Shown here: positions 1 through 9,087 of the stretch, piece after piece
Numbering within the stretch: position 1 is the stretch's first letter
Layout of the letters: every line of letters starts with the position of its first letter
Origin: CBDANO01 sp965197665
Lineage (GTDB): Bacteria; Chloroflexota; Dehalococcoidia; Lucifugimonadales; UBA3495
Assembly: GCA_965197665.1 (NCBI GenBank)
Contig: CBDANO010000005.1
Location: forward strand, 1,116,001 to 1,180,000
Direction: 5' to 3'
DNA: 64,000 bases
Notes under the pieces: generated by a model
The model's input: the letters and a program-made list of their open reading frames with translations, nothing else
Databases searched by the model: none
Told to the model about the DNA's origin: nothing
Program-made: the position numbers and the translations under genes

Positions 1-1
1 G

Positions 2-340
2 GAAGACCGGGGGGCCGACGCGGTGCTAGATACGGTGGGGTCCGCCCTCTTCCCGTCCACCTGGCTCAGCTTGGCCCAGTACGGGCGCTGGGTAATCCTG
101 GGTGAAGTCGCGGGCGGCGCGATACGGCTGGACCCGGCTGAGGTGATTTTCCGCGACGCTCGAATCCTGGGTTCGAGCGGAGTATCACGAGACACAGTTA
201 TCGAGGCGGGAGAGATGGTGTCCCGGGGCCTAGTCCGACCGGTCATCGAGGACGCGCTGTCCCTCGATGAAGCAGGCCATGCAATCGAATTGCTGGCCGG
301 CCGCAGCGTGCTGGGGAGAATCGTTCTGACGCCGCCCTGA
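2..340 (+). CDS. Zinc-type alcohol dehydrogenase / quinone oxidoreductase family, C-terminal part (5' truncated by window edge)
   Basis: The reading frame is open from the first base of the window, so the true start lies outside it. The visible part begins in the Rossmann domain with GADAVLDTVG, typical of the segment after the nucleotide-binding loop in medium-chain dehydrogenases. It ends with the usual C-terminal helix and strand: a 'VIEDALSLDEAGHAIELLA' stretch and then 'GRIVLTP', as in MDR proteins where the last strand returns to the catalytic domain. About 110 residues are seen of an expected 320-350. It ends 26 bp before the convergent secF stop. Substrate cannot be judged from this part. 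Confidence 0.8.
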   Translation, partial: EDRGADAVLDTVGSALFPSTWLSLAQYGRWVILGEVAGGAIRLDPAEVIFRDARILGSSGVSRDTVIEAGEMVSRGLVRPVIEDALSLDEAGHAIELLAGRSVLGRIVLTPP

Positions 341-365
341 GGGGAGGGTCCGCCGGGCGGCCGGC

Positions 366-1391
366 CTAACGCCCGATAAGATGGAACAACCCGGAGGCTG
401 CCGCCGTGGGGGCGCGGCGTCCGAGACGCAATATCCTCCCTATCTCTCCCCGGTCCCACATGACCAGGAACTGGCTGGCAATGAAGACCGAACTATAAGT
501 CCCGATCACCGTCCCAATGGCTACCACCAGCAGCAGCCCGCGAATGCTGGGGCCGCCGATGAGTAACATTGCCAGCAAAACGAACAAGGTAGTGAAGCTG
601 GTATTCAGCGACCTGCCGATGGTGTCCATGATGCTAACGTTCACCAGACCGGCCATGTCCCGGTCCGGATGGCGGGACACGTTCTCCCGGATTCTGTCGA
701 ACACCACGATAGTGTCGTTCACGCTATAGCCGGCGACAATCAAGACTCCCACGACGAACATGGAGTTGACCTCCATGTCTATCACCTTACCCAATATGGA
801 GAACACGCCGAGAACGAATACGACGTCGTGAACCAAGGCCAGGATGGCGCTGATCCCGTACCGGTACGCCTTTGGCACCCGCCGGAAGGCGTACCAGATA
901 TACAGCAGAATGAACACCGAGGCCGCCAGCACCGCGAAGAAAGCGTTCCGCACCGTTTCGGTGGCAACGATGGGCGAGACCGATTCGAACTCGACACCCT
1001 CGATCACGCCGATGAATTTATCCAGGTCGTCCTCGATGCACTGGCGTTCGGACACTCCATCCCGAATGCACTCGTCCTTGAATGGACCCCTATTGCTGTT
1101 GGTTTCATCATCCAGCAGCTTGGTGCGTATGAACACGGTCTGGCTGCCCAACTTCTGTATCAAAGCCTCGGGATACCCCAGCTCGTTCATTCGCTCCTGA
1201 ATATTGGCCTCTTCGACCTGTCTATCGAAGGTGATATTCAGGACGGAACCGCTGGCGAAGTCGATCCCGGCGTTGAGCCCCGAGTCCCTGGAGAGCCAGC
1301 CGGGGGGCGCGACCATGAAGACGACGCCGGGCATGATTATCGCGGCGGAGAACAAGAAGTACCAAAAGCGTTTGCCCACTATGTCCAGCAC
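366..1391 (-). CDS. secF: Protein translocase subunit SecF
   Basis: Membrane subunit that works with SecD to drive late steps of SecYEG-dependent export using the proton motive force. The 341-residue protein has an N-terminal membrane segment, the conserved 'GIDFASG' motif near residue 43 (SecF family GxDF motif), a periplasmic domain, and five C-terminal hydrophobic helices, including 'YSVNDTIVVFDRIREN', a signature of the fourth helix region. The start is GTG, two bases after the secD stop, so the two genes are almost certainly co-translated. Length fits the family. Confidence 0.97.
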   Translation of the reverse strand: MLDIVGKRFWYFLFSAAIIMPGVVFMVAPPGWLSRDSGLNAGIDFASGSVLNITFDRQVEEANIQERMNELGYPEALIQKLGSQTVFIRTKLLDDETNSNRGPFKDECIRDGVSERQCIEDDLDKFIGVIEGVEFESVSPIVATETVRNAFFAVLAASVFILLYIWYAFRRVPKAYRYGISAILALVHDVVFVLGVFSILGKVIDMEVNSMFVVGVLIVAGYSVNDTIVVFDRIRENVSRHPDRDMAGLVNVSIMDTIGRSLNTSFTTLFVLLAMLLIGGPSIRGLLLVVAIGTVIGTYSSVFIASQFLVMWDRGEIGRILRLGRRAPTAAASGLFHLIGR

Positions 1392-1393
1392 GG

Positions 1394-3283
1394 CTAGCCC
1401 CCTCCTCCGGCGGTCCGTGTCGTACGTGCGGCGCCTTCCGGAGTGAATAGGCTAATGCGGCCGCCGAGGCCGACCCATGCCAACAATTGGAGCAGGTTGC
1501 GGCTCACCACAACCGCGGTAAACATGCTAATCAGCACCCCGATGCCCAAGCTTATCGCAAAGCCGGTAACCAACGCCCCTCCCAAGCGGTCGCCGAACCA
1601 AAGAAGCACGCCGCAAGTGATCAACGTGGAAATATTACCGTCGCGGATGGCCGGCCACGCCCGGCTAAACCCTACTTCCATCGACGAAGCCAGCGTCCGG
1701 CCGATGCGCACCTCCTCCTTCATCCGTTCGAAGATCAGCACGTTGGCGTCCACCGCCATACCGATGGACAGGATAAAGCCCCCTATGTGGGAAAGGGTCA
1801 AGGTGATGGGGATGAGCTTGAACACGGCCAGCACCACCACCGCATAGAACACCAGGGAAACGGCGGCGACTACCCCGGCCATCCGGTAGTAGGCCACCAT
1901 GAACGCCATCACCAGTCCCAAGCCTACTAGACCGGCGATAAGGCTGTTTCTAAGAGATTCCGCTCCCAGAAGAGCGTCAACGTCCGCTTCTTGGATTACT
2001 CTCAAGGGCACCGGCAGACTTCCGGCCTCCAGTTGAATGGCTAAGAACTTGGCCTCTTCTCGGGTGAAATTGCCCGTAATCCTGGTAACGCCGTCTCGTA
2101 TGCAGGCCTGGGCCACCGGCGCCAGCAACTCCTCACGGTCCAAGAAGAAAGCGATCCGCTTGTCGGGTTGACCCACGATGCGGCAAGTCAAGTCCGCAAA
2201 AATGTCGCTGCCCCGGCCGTTGAAGTGAATTATTACCACCCATCCGATTCCAACGTTGTCTGCTTGGGCGTAAGCCTGGGACAAGTCTTCCCCGGTCAAG
2301 CCGATGTCGGCGTCGGTAAACTGGATACACTGGGGGCTCGTGCAAGTCCGTTCTCTGAAGACTAGCTGGGCGGTCCGGCCGATGAGGGATTTGGCATCGT
2401 CTATGGCGCTGGTCACCCGGAAGCGCTCGATGGCGCCCAGTCTTTCCACAAGAACGGCGGCGGCGGCCTCGCGTTTGGAGGTGCTGACGGTGGCGGAGCC
2501 GATTCTGAAGCTGCGGTCGTCTTGCCGCTGGACTTCCAAGTCTTCGTACCCCGCTTCCGACAGGGCCGACCGCAAGGTCTTCTCGTCGGCCGGCTCCGGC
2601 ACAGGGTCGACGAACCCGACTTCGGTAACCGAACCGCTGGCTCCGGGAAGCTGGACTATGAGCCGGTCATCGCCGAATTGCTGGATAATGGGCTCCTCGG
2701 TACCAAAGAGGTTAACCCGCCCGCTGATAACCTCCAGCACCCCCTGCATCTGGTCGGGACTCGGGGCTTCTACGTCTTCAATGTCCAAAGACGCTATAGC
2801 GCTCAGACCAGACTCAGCCTCCAGCGTTTCCTGAAATTCCGTTCGCCGGGGGTCGTCTTGGCCCAGCAAAGGGGTCTTGACCTGGAGACCCACCAGGCTG
2901 CGGGCTTGGACAGTAAAACTCTCGAAAGCCAGCTCTTCCTCGCCGAAGCGCAACTCCCGGAGGGCTTCCTCAACATCGGCCGGGGTCGAAGGTTCCTCGA
3001 ACTCCAGGTTGAAGCTGGTGCCGGTATCGGCCTGGTATACCAGGTGGCCTCCCCCGCGCAGGTCCAAGCCCAGCTTGAGCCCCAGAGGACCGGTGCCGCC
3101 TCGCTTCAGGTCTGCGCCGCCCGGAATGTTTATGTCTATATTCTTGAAGCCGAGCGACGCGACAGCTATGCCAATCAACAGCAACATGAAGATTGTCAGG
3201 CGAATGCTGCGGTCACGGGCGGAAGGCGGGAAAAACACCCACAAGAAGAAGCCCAAGGCGCCGCCGATCCACCTCCCAACCAT
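1394..3283 (-). CDS. secD: Protein translocase subunit SecD
   Basis: Partner of SecF. The 629-residue protein has a first membrane helix at about residues 29-46, the family motif LGLDLRGG at 71-78, a large periplasmic P1 domain, and a C-terminal six-helix export domain with 'SIGMAVDANVLIFERMKEE' (conserved Asp in the fourth helix) around residue 530. The ATG start lies 3 bp after the upstream nucleotidyltransferase stop, with purine-rich AGGAGAAAAGGA upstream. The P1 region is longer than in minimal SecD proteins but matches the usual secD size range. Confidence 0.97.
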   Translation of the reverse strand: MVGRWIGGALGFFLWVFFPPSARDRSIRLTIFMLLLIGIAVASLGFKNIDINIPGGADLKRGGTGPLGLKLGLDLRGGGHLVYQADTGTSFNLEFEEPSTPADVEEALRELRFGEEELAFESFTVQARSLVGLQVKTPLLGQDDPRRTEFQETLEAESGLSAIASLDIEDVEAPSPDQMQGVLEVISGRVNLFGTEEPIIQQFGDDRLIVQLPGASGSVTEVGFVDPVPEPADEKTLRSALSEAGYEDLEVQRQDDRSFRIGSATVSTSKREAAAAVLVERLGAIERFRVTSAIDDAKSLIGRTAQLVFRERTCTSPQCIQFTDADIGLTGEDLSQAYAQADNVGIGWVVIIHFNGRGSDIFADLTCRIVGQPDKRIAFFLDREELLAPVAQACIRDGVTRITGNFTREEAKFLAIQLEAGSLPVPLRVIQEADVDALLGAESLRNSLIAGLVGLGLVMAFMVAYYRMAGVVAAVSLVFYAVVVLAVFKLIPITLTLSHIGGFILSIGMAVDANVLIFERMKEEVRIGRTLASSMEVGFSRAWPAIRDGNISTLITCGVLLWFGDRLGGALVTGFAISLGIGVLISMFTAVVVSRNLLQLLAWVGLGGRISLFTPEGAARTTRTAGGGG

Positions 3284-3286
3284 AGG

Positions 3287-4738
3287 CTACGTCCTTTTCT
3301 CCTCGTGGTCGACGGTCTTGGACGCCAAAGCGAGCGCTTCTTCCCGGGTGGATATCTCACCCGTAGCGCTTGCTTCGTCGATTCTATGCAACAGTGCGCC
3401 GATCAAAGGCCCCGGCTCAAGGTTGAACCGCTCCATTAGGTCGCGCCCATTGACCAAGGAGACAGGCGGAGGCGCAACCGATGGGTGGAAATGTTCATGG
3501 AGAAGATGCCCAATCATTCTAGCATGGCCGGCCCAATCCTCATTATTGAGTTCGGGGCCTTTTGCGCTCAAAAAATCAGCCAGGCTCAGGTACAAGGTAT
3601 CGACGGCCGCGTCCCCCAGGTCCCGGAAGAAGCGATAGGTAGCCCGCCGGGTTGGAAGCTCAACTCCCTGCATCATGTGGACCGGACGCAAATGATGCTG
3701 CACCATCTTGGCCACGGCGGCGGCACCCCTGGATTCAAGTCTAAGCTCGGTCAACCGCCGGGCGGTAATCCGGGCGCCGGCTTCGGAATGACCCAGAAAT
3801 CGAGTGCGGCCCGTCGCGTCGTCTTGTTTGGTCTGGGGTTTGGCAATGTCGTGGAACAAGGCGGCGAGCTTCAGCAGCGTGCGCCGGGTATGGCCGTTGC
3901 AGATTTTCCGGTCAAAATAAGCGTCGGTTTCCGGTGTCCAGTAAATCAAGGTATAGACCGGAGAATTCTGATGGCCCTTGGTGACTCTTTCCGCAGCTTC
4001 CACAGCGTGGAGCGAGTGCCCCCAAACATCCCAGTAATGGGCCTTGGGCTGCTCGACTCCCTTGGTGTCCGCTAGCTCGGGAATAATCCGGCACAGCAGG
4101 TCCAGACGGTCGAGGACCTCCAGGCTGGCCATGGCGCCGTTCATGGACAGAATGCTCAAGAATTCGTCGCGGACCCGTTCCCGGGCCACCCTGGCTATAA
4201 GCCCGGCGTCAGCGACTATCAATCGGGCCGTCTCCGGCTCGATGCCAAACCCCAGGCCCGCGGCCAGACGCACTGCCCGCAGCAGCCGTCCCGGATCGTC
4301 CTTAAAGACCCGGGGGCCAACCCCTCGTATGCGCTTGCGGGATAGGTCCAGCCTGCCGTTGAAAGGGTCTATCAAGGCGTCTCCGGTCACCGGAGAGCCC
4401 CAATCGGACAGCGGCAGGGCCAAGGCGTTGATGGTGAATTCTCGGCGGGCCAAGTCTTCTTCTATGGTACCGGAGAAGGAGCTCAGGTCGATGCTCCACT
4501 GCCCGCCCGGCGGAGCCTCCACGACCACCCGGCACTTGCCAAACCGCGCGCCCAAGGGAGCAAAAGATCCCCCCAATTCCCGGGCCAACTCCCGCCCGGC
4601 GGCCTCGGAGTCCCCCGGCAACGCTATGTCTATATCCTGGCTAGGGGCCCGGGAAAGAAGAGAGTCCCGCAAACGCCCGCCAACCAGGTACGCCGGGCCT
4701 CCGCGAGCGAAGAAGAATTCCTGGAGTTTCGTCAGCAT
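3287..4738 (-). CDS. CCA-adding enzyme / poly(A) polymerase family nucleotidyltransferase with HD domain
   Basis: Class II tRNA nucleotidyltransferase: adds or repairs the 3' CCA end of tRNAs. Near the N-terminus 'YLVGGRLRDSLLSR' followed by 'DIDIALPGD' gives the GG[x]9-14DxD active site. A 'RREFTINALAL' motif follows, then 'DPFNGRLDL' and 'DDPGRLLRAVRLAA'. The C-terminal half has an HD phosphohydrolase domain ('LFHDIAKP'). The frame extends upstream to 4876, but that part would overlap def by 80 bases and shows no family similarity. ATG at 4738 places the conserved head domain at the N-terminus, giving 483 residues. It sits between def and secD in one minus-strand run. Confidence 0.9.
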   Translation of the reverse strand: MLTKLQEFFFARGGPAYLVGGRLRDSLLSRAPSQDIDIALPGDSEAAGRELARELGGSFAPLGARFGKCRVVVEAPPGGQWSIDLSSFSGTIEEDLARREFTINALALPLSDWGSPVTGDALIDPFNGRLDLSRKRIRGVGPRVFKDDPGRLLRAVRLAAGLGFGIEPETARLIVADAGLIARVARERVRDEFLSILSMNGAMASLEVLDRLDLLCRIIPELADTKGVEQPKAHYWDVWGHSLHAVEAAERVTKGHQNSPVYTLIYWTPETDAYFDRKICNGHTRRTLLKLAALFHDIAKPQTKQDDATGRTRFLGHSEAGARITARRLTELRLESRGAAAVAKMVQHHLRPVHMMQGVELPTRRATYRFFRDLGDAAVDTLYLSLADFLSAKGPELNNEDWAGHARMIGHLLHEHFHPSVAPPPVSLVNGRDLMERFNLEPGPLIGALLHRIDEASATGEISTREEALALASKTVDHEEKRT

Positions 4739-4796
4739 CTCAGAAAGGCGGCCGGCCCTCGCCCATCGACCGGATACGGGCCGATGGGCCGAGAGA

Positions 4797-5339
4797 TTAA
4801 CCAGCGCCGGCGCCGTTATCGTCCTCCCGCTCTTCGTCCTCTTGGTCTTCGTCCACATCTTCCGTCGGCGGCGCAATCTTCCACAGGTTGTCCGGGGACA
4901 CCAGCCGGTCGATGTACAATACGCCGTTCAGATGGTTTATCTCATGCTCTAGGGCTTGGGCCAGTAGGTCTTCGGCTTTTATCTTAACGACCTTGCCATC
5001 GAGGCCGATAGCCCTAGCTCTGACGCTCTCCGCATGTTTGACCATGCCCCTATAACCCGGAATGCTGAGACAGCCTTCCTCGACTTCCCTTTCGCCTTCC
5101 AGTTTCACGACTTCCGGATTGATCAGCACCATCGGCTCTTCCCACTCGGGCAACTGGATTACGGCAACCCTTTGCAAAGACCCCACTTGATTGGCCGCCA
5201 ACCCCACGCCATGCTCCGCGTGCATGGTCTCGACCATGTCCGCAGTGAACTTCTTCATGTTGGTGGGAACCTTCCCAATTTTAATTGCTTGCTGCCGGAG
5301 AATCGGGTCGGGCAGCAAGCGCATCCGCAAGACAGTCAT
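4797..5339 (-). CDS. def: Peptide deformylase
   Basis: Removes the formyl group from the N-terminal methionine of new proteins. The 180-residue protein has all three motifs in order: GVGLAANQ (44-51), EGCLS (88-92, Cys90 metal ligand) and HEINH (132-136, His ligands and catalytic Glu). The ATG is preceded by GAAGGA nine bases upstream. An acidic tail (about residues 158-175, rich in Asp and Glu) follows the catalytic core and is longer than in minimal deformylases. First gene of the def-cca-secDF run; the MITE-like palindrome and priA lie upstream. Confidence 0.97.
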   Translation of the reverse strand: MTVLRMRLLPDPILRQQAIKIGKVPTNMKKFTADMVETMHAEHGVGLAANQVGSLQRVAVIQLPEWEEPMVLINPEVVKLEGEREVEEGCLSIPGYRGMVKHAESVRARAIGLDGKVVKIKAEDLLAQALEHEINHLNGVLYIDRLVSPDNLWKIAPPTEDVDEDQEDEEREDDNGAGAG

Positions 5340-5535
5340 TCCGGGCTATCCTTCATGGATCGATGACATGCCGATACACAGACGCACCGATGTTTTCGTT
5401 GGCCGTGGGTTTATCCCCGTGATGCGACTAGACTATCCCGGGCGCGGTCAAGAGGCCGGATTCCGCCGGTCCCAGACCCCCGGTCTTTGGAAGGGTGGGG
5501 GCGTAACGCTTCGCCGTCCTGAGCGGCAACCGGCT

Positions 5536-5687
5536 CTTAGAGGGTGTAGAAAAAGTTCCCTCTCCCAAGTGGGAGAGGGCAGGGTGAGGGCGGTTCCCGA
5601 CGCGGATCATCTCGGTTGCCTTCAGACCTTTCCCCCCATCCTAACCTTCTCCCCAGGGAGAAGGGGCTTTTGAAACACTCTTTTAGA
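5536..5687. mobile_element. MITE-like palindromic repeat with long terminal inverted repeats
   Basis: About 150 bp with no gene. The left arm runs from about 5536 to 5592 and the right arm from about 5627 to 5687. The right arm read in reverse complement matches the left arm over most of its length: TTAG(A)GxGTGT, then AAAAG, then a CCCTCTCCC-type block and an AGGGTGAGG/AGGATGGGG block. Each arm also contains its own small palindrome (CTCTCCCaagtGGGAGAG on the left, CTTCTCCCcaGGGAGAAG on the right). Similar CCTCTCCC/GGGAGAGG palindromes recur as short interspersed repeats in many GC-rich bacteria (general knowledge). Only one copy is seen in this window. Confidence 0.6.
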
Positions 5688-5763
5688 AAAGCGGGACTGC
5701 CGCAGTCTTGCTATTGTCAGCGCTGCTATTATATTGAAGCCAATAACGGAGTGTAAAGCCACC

Positions 5764-8208
5764 CTAGAGCAGGTGCACCGGGTCTACGTCCACGGTACAC
5801 CCCTTGGGGAAGGCAGTCCCCTCCAGGAACCGTTGCAGGTCCCGCCCCCGCAGCACCAGATGCCACCGGTACCGGCCTCTCAATCGAGAGGGTATCCCGG
5901 GGGCCGGGCCAACGATTTCGACGCCGGTCAAGCCTTGGGCGTAGGCCCGTTGCCGCAGTTGCCGGGCGGCGGCCACCGCTTGCTGTTGGCAAACCGTCTG
6001 ATTCACGTCCTGGTACACGAGATGGACCAACCGGTTGAACGGCGGGTTCCCCAGTAGGCGGCGGGTCTGGACTTCCCTTTCGAACATAGCGGAGTAGTCC
6101 TGCTTAGCGGCCGCCGTGATAGCGTAGTGCTCCGGAGTGTAGGTCTGAATGAAGACCTTACCCGGGGCGCTGCCTCTCCCGGCGCGGCCCGCCACCTGGC
6201 AAAAAAGGCTGAAGGCGCGCTCTCCCGCCCGGAAGTCCGGCAAGTACATCCCAACGTCGGCCAGCACCACGGCCACCAAGGTTACGTTGGGGACGTCCAA
6301 TCCCTTGGCGACCAGTTGGGTGCCCACCAGCACTTGTATTTCACCGCTGTTCAGGCCGGCCATGATATCTTCCGCCCTGGACCCGGCGCGAGTGGCGTCG
6401 GCGTCCCAGCGGGCAATGTTCACACCGGGCAGCAACTCGGTCAATTTCTCGACCACCCGTTGGGTGCCGACGCCGACGCTTTGTATTCTTCCCCCCCGGC
6501 AACGGCGGCACCTGGCGGGGGTACGGCCCCGCCGGTTGCAGCGGTGACACCACAACCTTCCGTCGGTGGAATGATAGGTCAGGGACACTGAGCAGCGGGC
6601 GCAGTTGGCCACCTGGCCACAGTCCCGGCATTGGACTATGGGTGCGCTGCCTCGCCGGTTCAAGAACAAGATCGCTTGGTATCCCCGGTCCACACAGCGC
6701 CTCAACTCAGAGGCCAAGGCGCGGCTGAAGATGCTACGGTTACCCTCCCGCAACTCCTTACGCATGTCGGAGACCTGAACCTCGGCCAGTTCCTGGCCGC
6801 CGTCGGTACCATGGGTCCTAATCGGTCCAACCCGGCGGGATAGTTCCAACAACTTGAAGTGGCCTTTTTGGGCCCGGTAGTAGGTCTCCACGTCAGGGGT
6901 GGCGCTGCCCAGTACTAGGGGCGCGCCAGTCAATCGAGACAGCTCCAAGCCAACGGTCCGGGCATGATAGTGGGGTTGGGACTCCTCTTGCTTATAGGTC
7001 CACTCGTGTTCCTCGTCGATGACGATCAACCCCAGCCGCCGCACCGGAGAGAATATCGCGCTCCGGGGGCCTACGACCACGTCACAGTGGCCGTCCCGGA
7101 TTTTCCACCATTGGTCAAACCTCTGCCGCGGCGTCAGGCCGCTATGGAGCACGGCTACCCGGCCGGGGAACCGGGCGTTGACCCGGTGCAGCGTCTGGGG
7201 GGTTAAGGCGATTTCGGGTATCAAGAAAATCGCTTGACGGCCTTGGGCGACCACCTCCTGGATAGCCCTCAAGTAGACCTCAGTCTTTCCACTGCCGGTT
7301 ACCCCGTGCAAGAGAAACACCCGCGGCGTACTCGTCGGGTCTTCCAATGCCCCGAGGATGCGGGCCAGCGCATCCTCTTGCTCCCAAGTTAGGGTGAGAG
7401 CTTTCGAGGCGGGCGGAGCGGCGTTTTGAAGAGACTCGGCAACCGGACCCGGTCCCATTCTGACCCACTCGCGGCCCAATAGACCTTTCCTGACCAGCGC
7501 GTCGGCAACCCCGCGGCCATAGTCCTTGTTAGCCCGGGAAACCAAATAGCCTTCGGACTCCTCGGCGACCGCGCCCAGCAAGTCCCGCTGCTTTTGATGA
7601 AGACCTTGCGCCGCGTCCGGCAAATCATGGCTTGGCTGAGTTACGCGGAACAAGTAACTTTGGTAGCGGGGCGCAATACGCGGCCTTGGCAACTCGGCCC
7701 GACGATACACCAGCCCTTGTTGTACCAGCCGGGACAGTTCCCGTTGGCCGCCGCGGCCCAAGAGCTTGAGGAAATCCAGCTCTCGAAGGCCCGAGGAGCC
7801 GCGCAACTCCCTTAGGGCGTCGGCCGTCTGGGGCCGGAGCGCCTCGAGGTCGTCGTCCTCATAGGAACCGGGGCTAACCTGGGAATGCACCTGTCCTTCG
7901 AAGCCAGGCGGCAGCAACGGCGCTACGGCCGAGAACAAAGGAGAAAGATAGTACGCGCTCAGCCACTTGGCCAGCTTGAGGTGAACGGGGCTGACCAGGG
8001 GGGCCGGCTCGATGGGTTGAAGGATGTCGCGAGTAACTTCTACTTGGGGGGCGTCCGCCAACTCCATCGCCACCCCTTGAGCCACCCGCCGGCCAAAGGG
8101 GACCCAAACCAGCTGTCCCGGGGTTACGGTAAACCGGTCGGGGATGCTGTAGGAAAAGGTGCGCGAACTAGCCGTCGGCGCATCCACGGCGACTTCCACG
8201 TATTTCAT
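5764..8208 (-). CDS. priA: Primosomal replication protein N' (PriA helicase)
   Basis: Superfamily 2 DNA helicase that reloads the replisome at stalled forks. The N-terminal 3'-end-binding domain is followed by a helicase core with Walker A 'GVTGSGKTEVYL', the DEEH box, 'VLGSATPDVETY', and a cysteine-rich zinc region with paired CxxC motifs (starting 'CRDCGQVANCARC') between the helicase lobes. Later 'GTQLVAKGLDVPNVTLV' and 'QVAGRAGRG' (motifs V and VI) are intact. A TTG 36 bases upstream (8244) extends the frame, but ATG at 8208 starts right at the conserved 'KYVEVAVD' strand, giving 814 residues. It follows rplS on the same strand. Confidence 0.96.
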   Translation of the reverse strand: MKYVEVAVDAPTASSRTFSYSIPDRFTVTPGQLVWVPFGRRVAQGVAMELADAPQVEVTRDILQPIEPAPLVSPVHLKLAKWLSAYYLSPLFSAVAPLLPPGFEGQVHSQVSPGSYEDDDLEALRPQTADALRELRGSSGLRELDFLKLLGRGGQRELSRLVQQGLVYRRAELPRPRIAPRYQSYLFRVTQPSHDLPDAAQGLHQKQRDLLGAVAEESEGYLVSRANKDYGRGVADALVRKGLLGREWVRMGPGPVAESLQNAAPPASKALTLTWEQEDALARILGALEDPTSTPRVFLLHGVTGSGKTEVYLRAIQEVVAQGRQAIFLIPEIALTPQTLHRVNARFPGRVAVLHSGLTPRQRFDQWWKIRDGHCDVVVGPRSAIFSPVRRLGLIVIDEEHEWTYKQEESQPHYHARTVGLELSRLTGAPLVLGSATPDVETYYRAQKGHFKLLELSRRVGPIRTHGTDGGQELAEVQVSDMRKELREGNRSIFSRALASELRRCVDRGYQAILFLNRRGSAPIVQCRDCGQVANCARCSVSLTYHSTDGRLWCHRCNRRGRTPARCRRCRGGRIQSVGVGTQRVVEKLTELLPGVNIARWDADATRAGSRAEDIMAGLNSGEIQVLVGTQLVAKGLDVPNVTLVAVVLADVGMYLPDFRAGERAFSLFCQVAGRAGRGSAPGKVFIQTYTPEHYAITAAAKQDYSAMFEREVQTRRLLGNPPFNRLVHLVYQDVNQTVCQQQAVAAARQLRQRAYAQGLTGVEIVGPAPGIPSRLRGRYRWHLVLRGRDLQRFLEGTAFPKGCTVDVDPVHLL

Positions 8209-8295
8209 GCCGGGGCTTGTTCCAGTGGCCCCCACACGGGGCAACTCCGCGTCAGCATGAGGAAGGCCTTGGCGGTTGTCAGCGAGTGGAGGAAG

Positions 8296-8676
8296 CTAGG
8301 TCTGGTTGGCCGGTTGGCCTCGCGGCCGCCGGGGAAGGCTCTTTTCTTTGATTCGCGCCGCCCTGCCTTGGAGACCGCGCAAGTAATAGAGCTTGGCCCG
8401 GCGCACCGAGCCCCGACGGGTCACTTCCAAGGAATCGATCAACGGCGAATAGAGGGGGAATATTCGTTCGATTCCGATGCCGCCGGAAATTCTCCGCACA
8501 GTGAAGTTGGCAGCGGGGCCTTTGCCGTTTTGCAATCGAATCACCACGCCCTGGAAGGCCTGGATACGCTCCCGGTCGCCCTCTCGAATGCGGAAATTCA
8601 CTCTTACCGTATCCCCCGGCCCGAAAGGAGTTATTTTCGGGTTAGCCTCGGACTTGACCAGCATTGGGGCTTTCAT
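8296..8676 (-). CDS. rplS: 50S ribosomal protein L19
   Basis: Large-subunit protein at the 30S-50S interface. The 126-residue sequence covers the family end to end: 'FGPGDTVRVNFRIREGDRER' (about 18-37), the 'FQGVVI' strand, 'FTVRRISGGIGIERIFPLYSP', and the basic end with 'RRAKLYYLRG'. ATG start. Gene of a minus-strand pair with priA, 87 bases downstream. Confidence 0.97.
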   Translation of the reverse strand: MKAPMLVKSEANPKITPFGPGDTVRVNFRIREGDRERIQAFQGVVIRLQNGKGPAANFTVRRISGGIGIERIFPLYSPLIDSLEVTRRGSVRRAKLYYLRGLQGRAARIKEKSLPRRPRGQPANQT

Positions 8677-9087
8677 CGGTGTTCGCCTGTCCTGATTTGA
8701 TATCCGGTTTAATGTTCCGGCGGTCTATGCCGCCGCCGCGGGTCGAAAGACCTCGAATTGCTTCTTGCTCATCGAGTATACCCGTTAAGGCGAGGGGGTT
8801 CAACGGCAGGCAGGCCGCATAGGCCCCGATTTAAGCCAAGCGCCCACATTACCAGCAACTTATCAAGGGACGGTCCTTTCGCCGCGCAACCTTACGGCAA
8901 CGGACGGTCTTTTCGCTGCGCAACCTTACTGCTGCTCCTCGCAACTTCATCATCATGGACAAGCCTCCCTTCCGGCGCTACCATCGCTAACATACCCCCA
9001 CAGCGGTCTGAGAGCGCCACCGAGCAACAGCGGCAACCTGCCGGTCATGAAGAAGGGCCGGGGGGGCCGTGAGCAACATGGAACGCA
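8677..9087. other. Intergenic region between divergent rplS and the S9 peptidase gene
   Basis: A 411-base stretch between two divergent genes, so it should hold promoters for both. I saw no strong sigma-70 hexamers. A 104-codon plus-strand frame (8758-9072) runs through it but has no recognisable domain and covers the tandem repeat at 8868-8929, so I do not call it a gene. Confidence 0.5.
8868..8929. repeat. 28-bp direct tandem repeat, two copies
   Basis: GGACGGTCcTTTCGCcGCGC-AACCTTAC occurs at 8868-8895 and again at 8902-8929 (period 34), differing at two positions. It is non-coding as far as I can see and lies upstream of the S9 peptidase gene. Confidence 0.85.

Noticed and set aside
2522..3439. 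305-codon plus-strand frame opposite secD
   Set aside because: secD on the other strand is certain; this is an antisense shadow.
4739..4876. Longer start for the CCA-adding enzyme at 4876
   Set aside because: It would overlap def by 80 bases, and the added residues are basic and lack family similarity.
5191..5673. 160-codon plus-strand frame across def and the MITE-like element
   Set aside because: Half is antisense to def and half is repeat sequence.
8758..9072. 104-codon frame between rplS and the S9 peptidase
   Set aside because: It spans a direct repeat, has no ribosome site and no recognisable domain.
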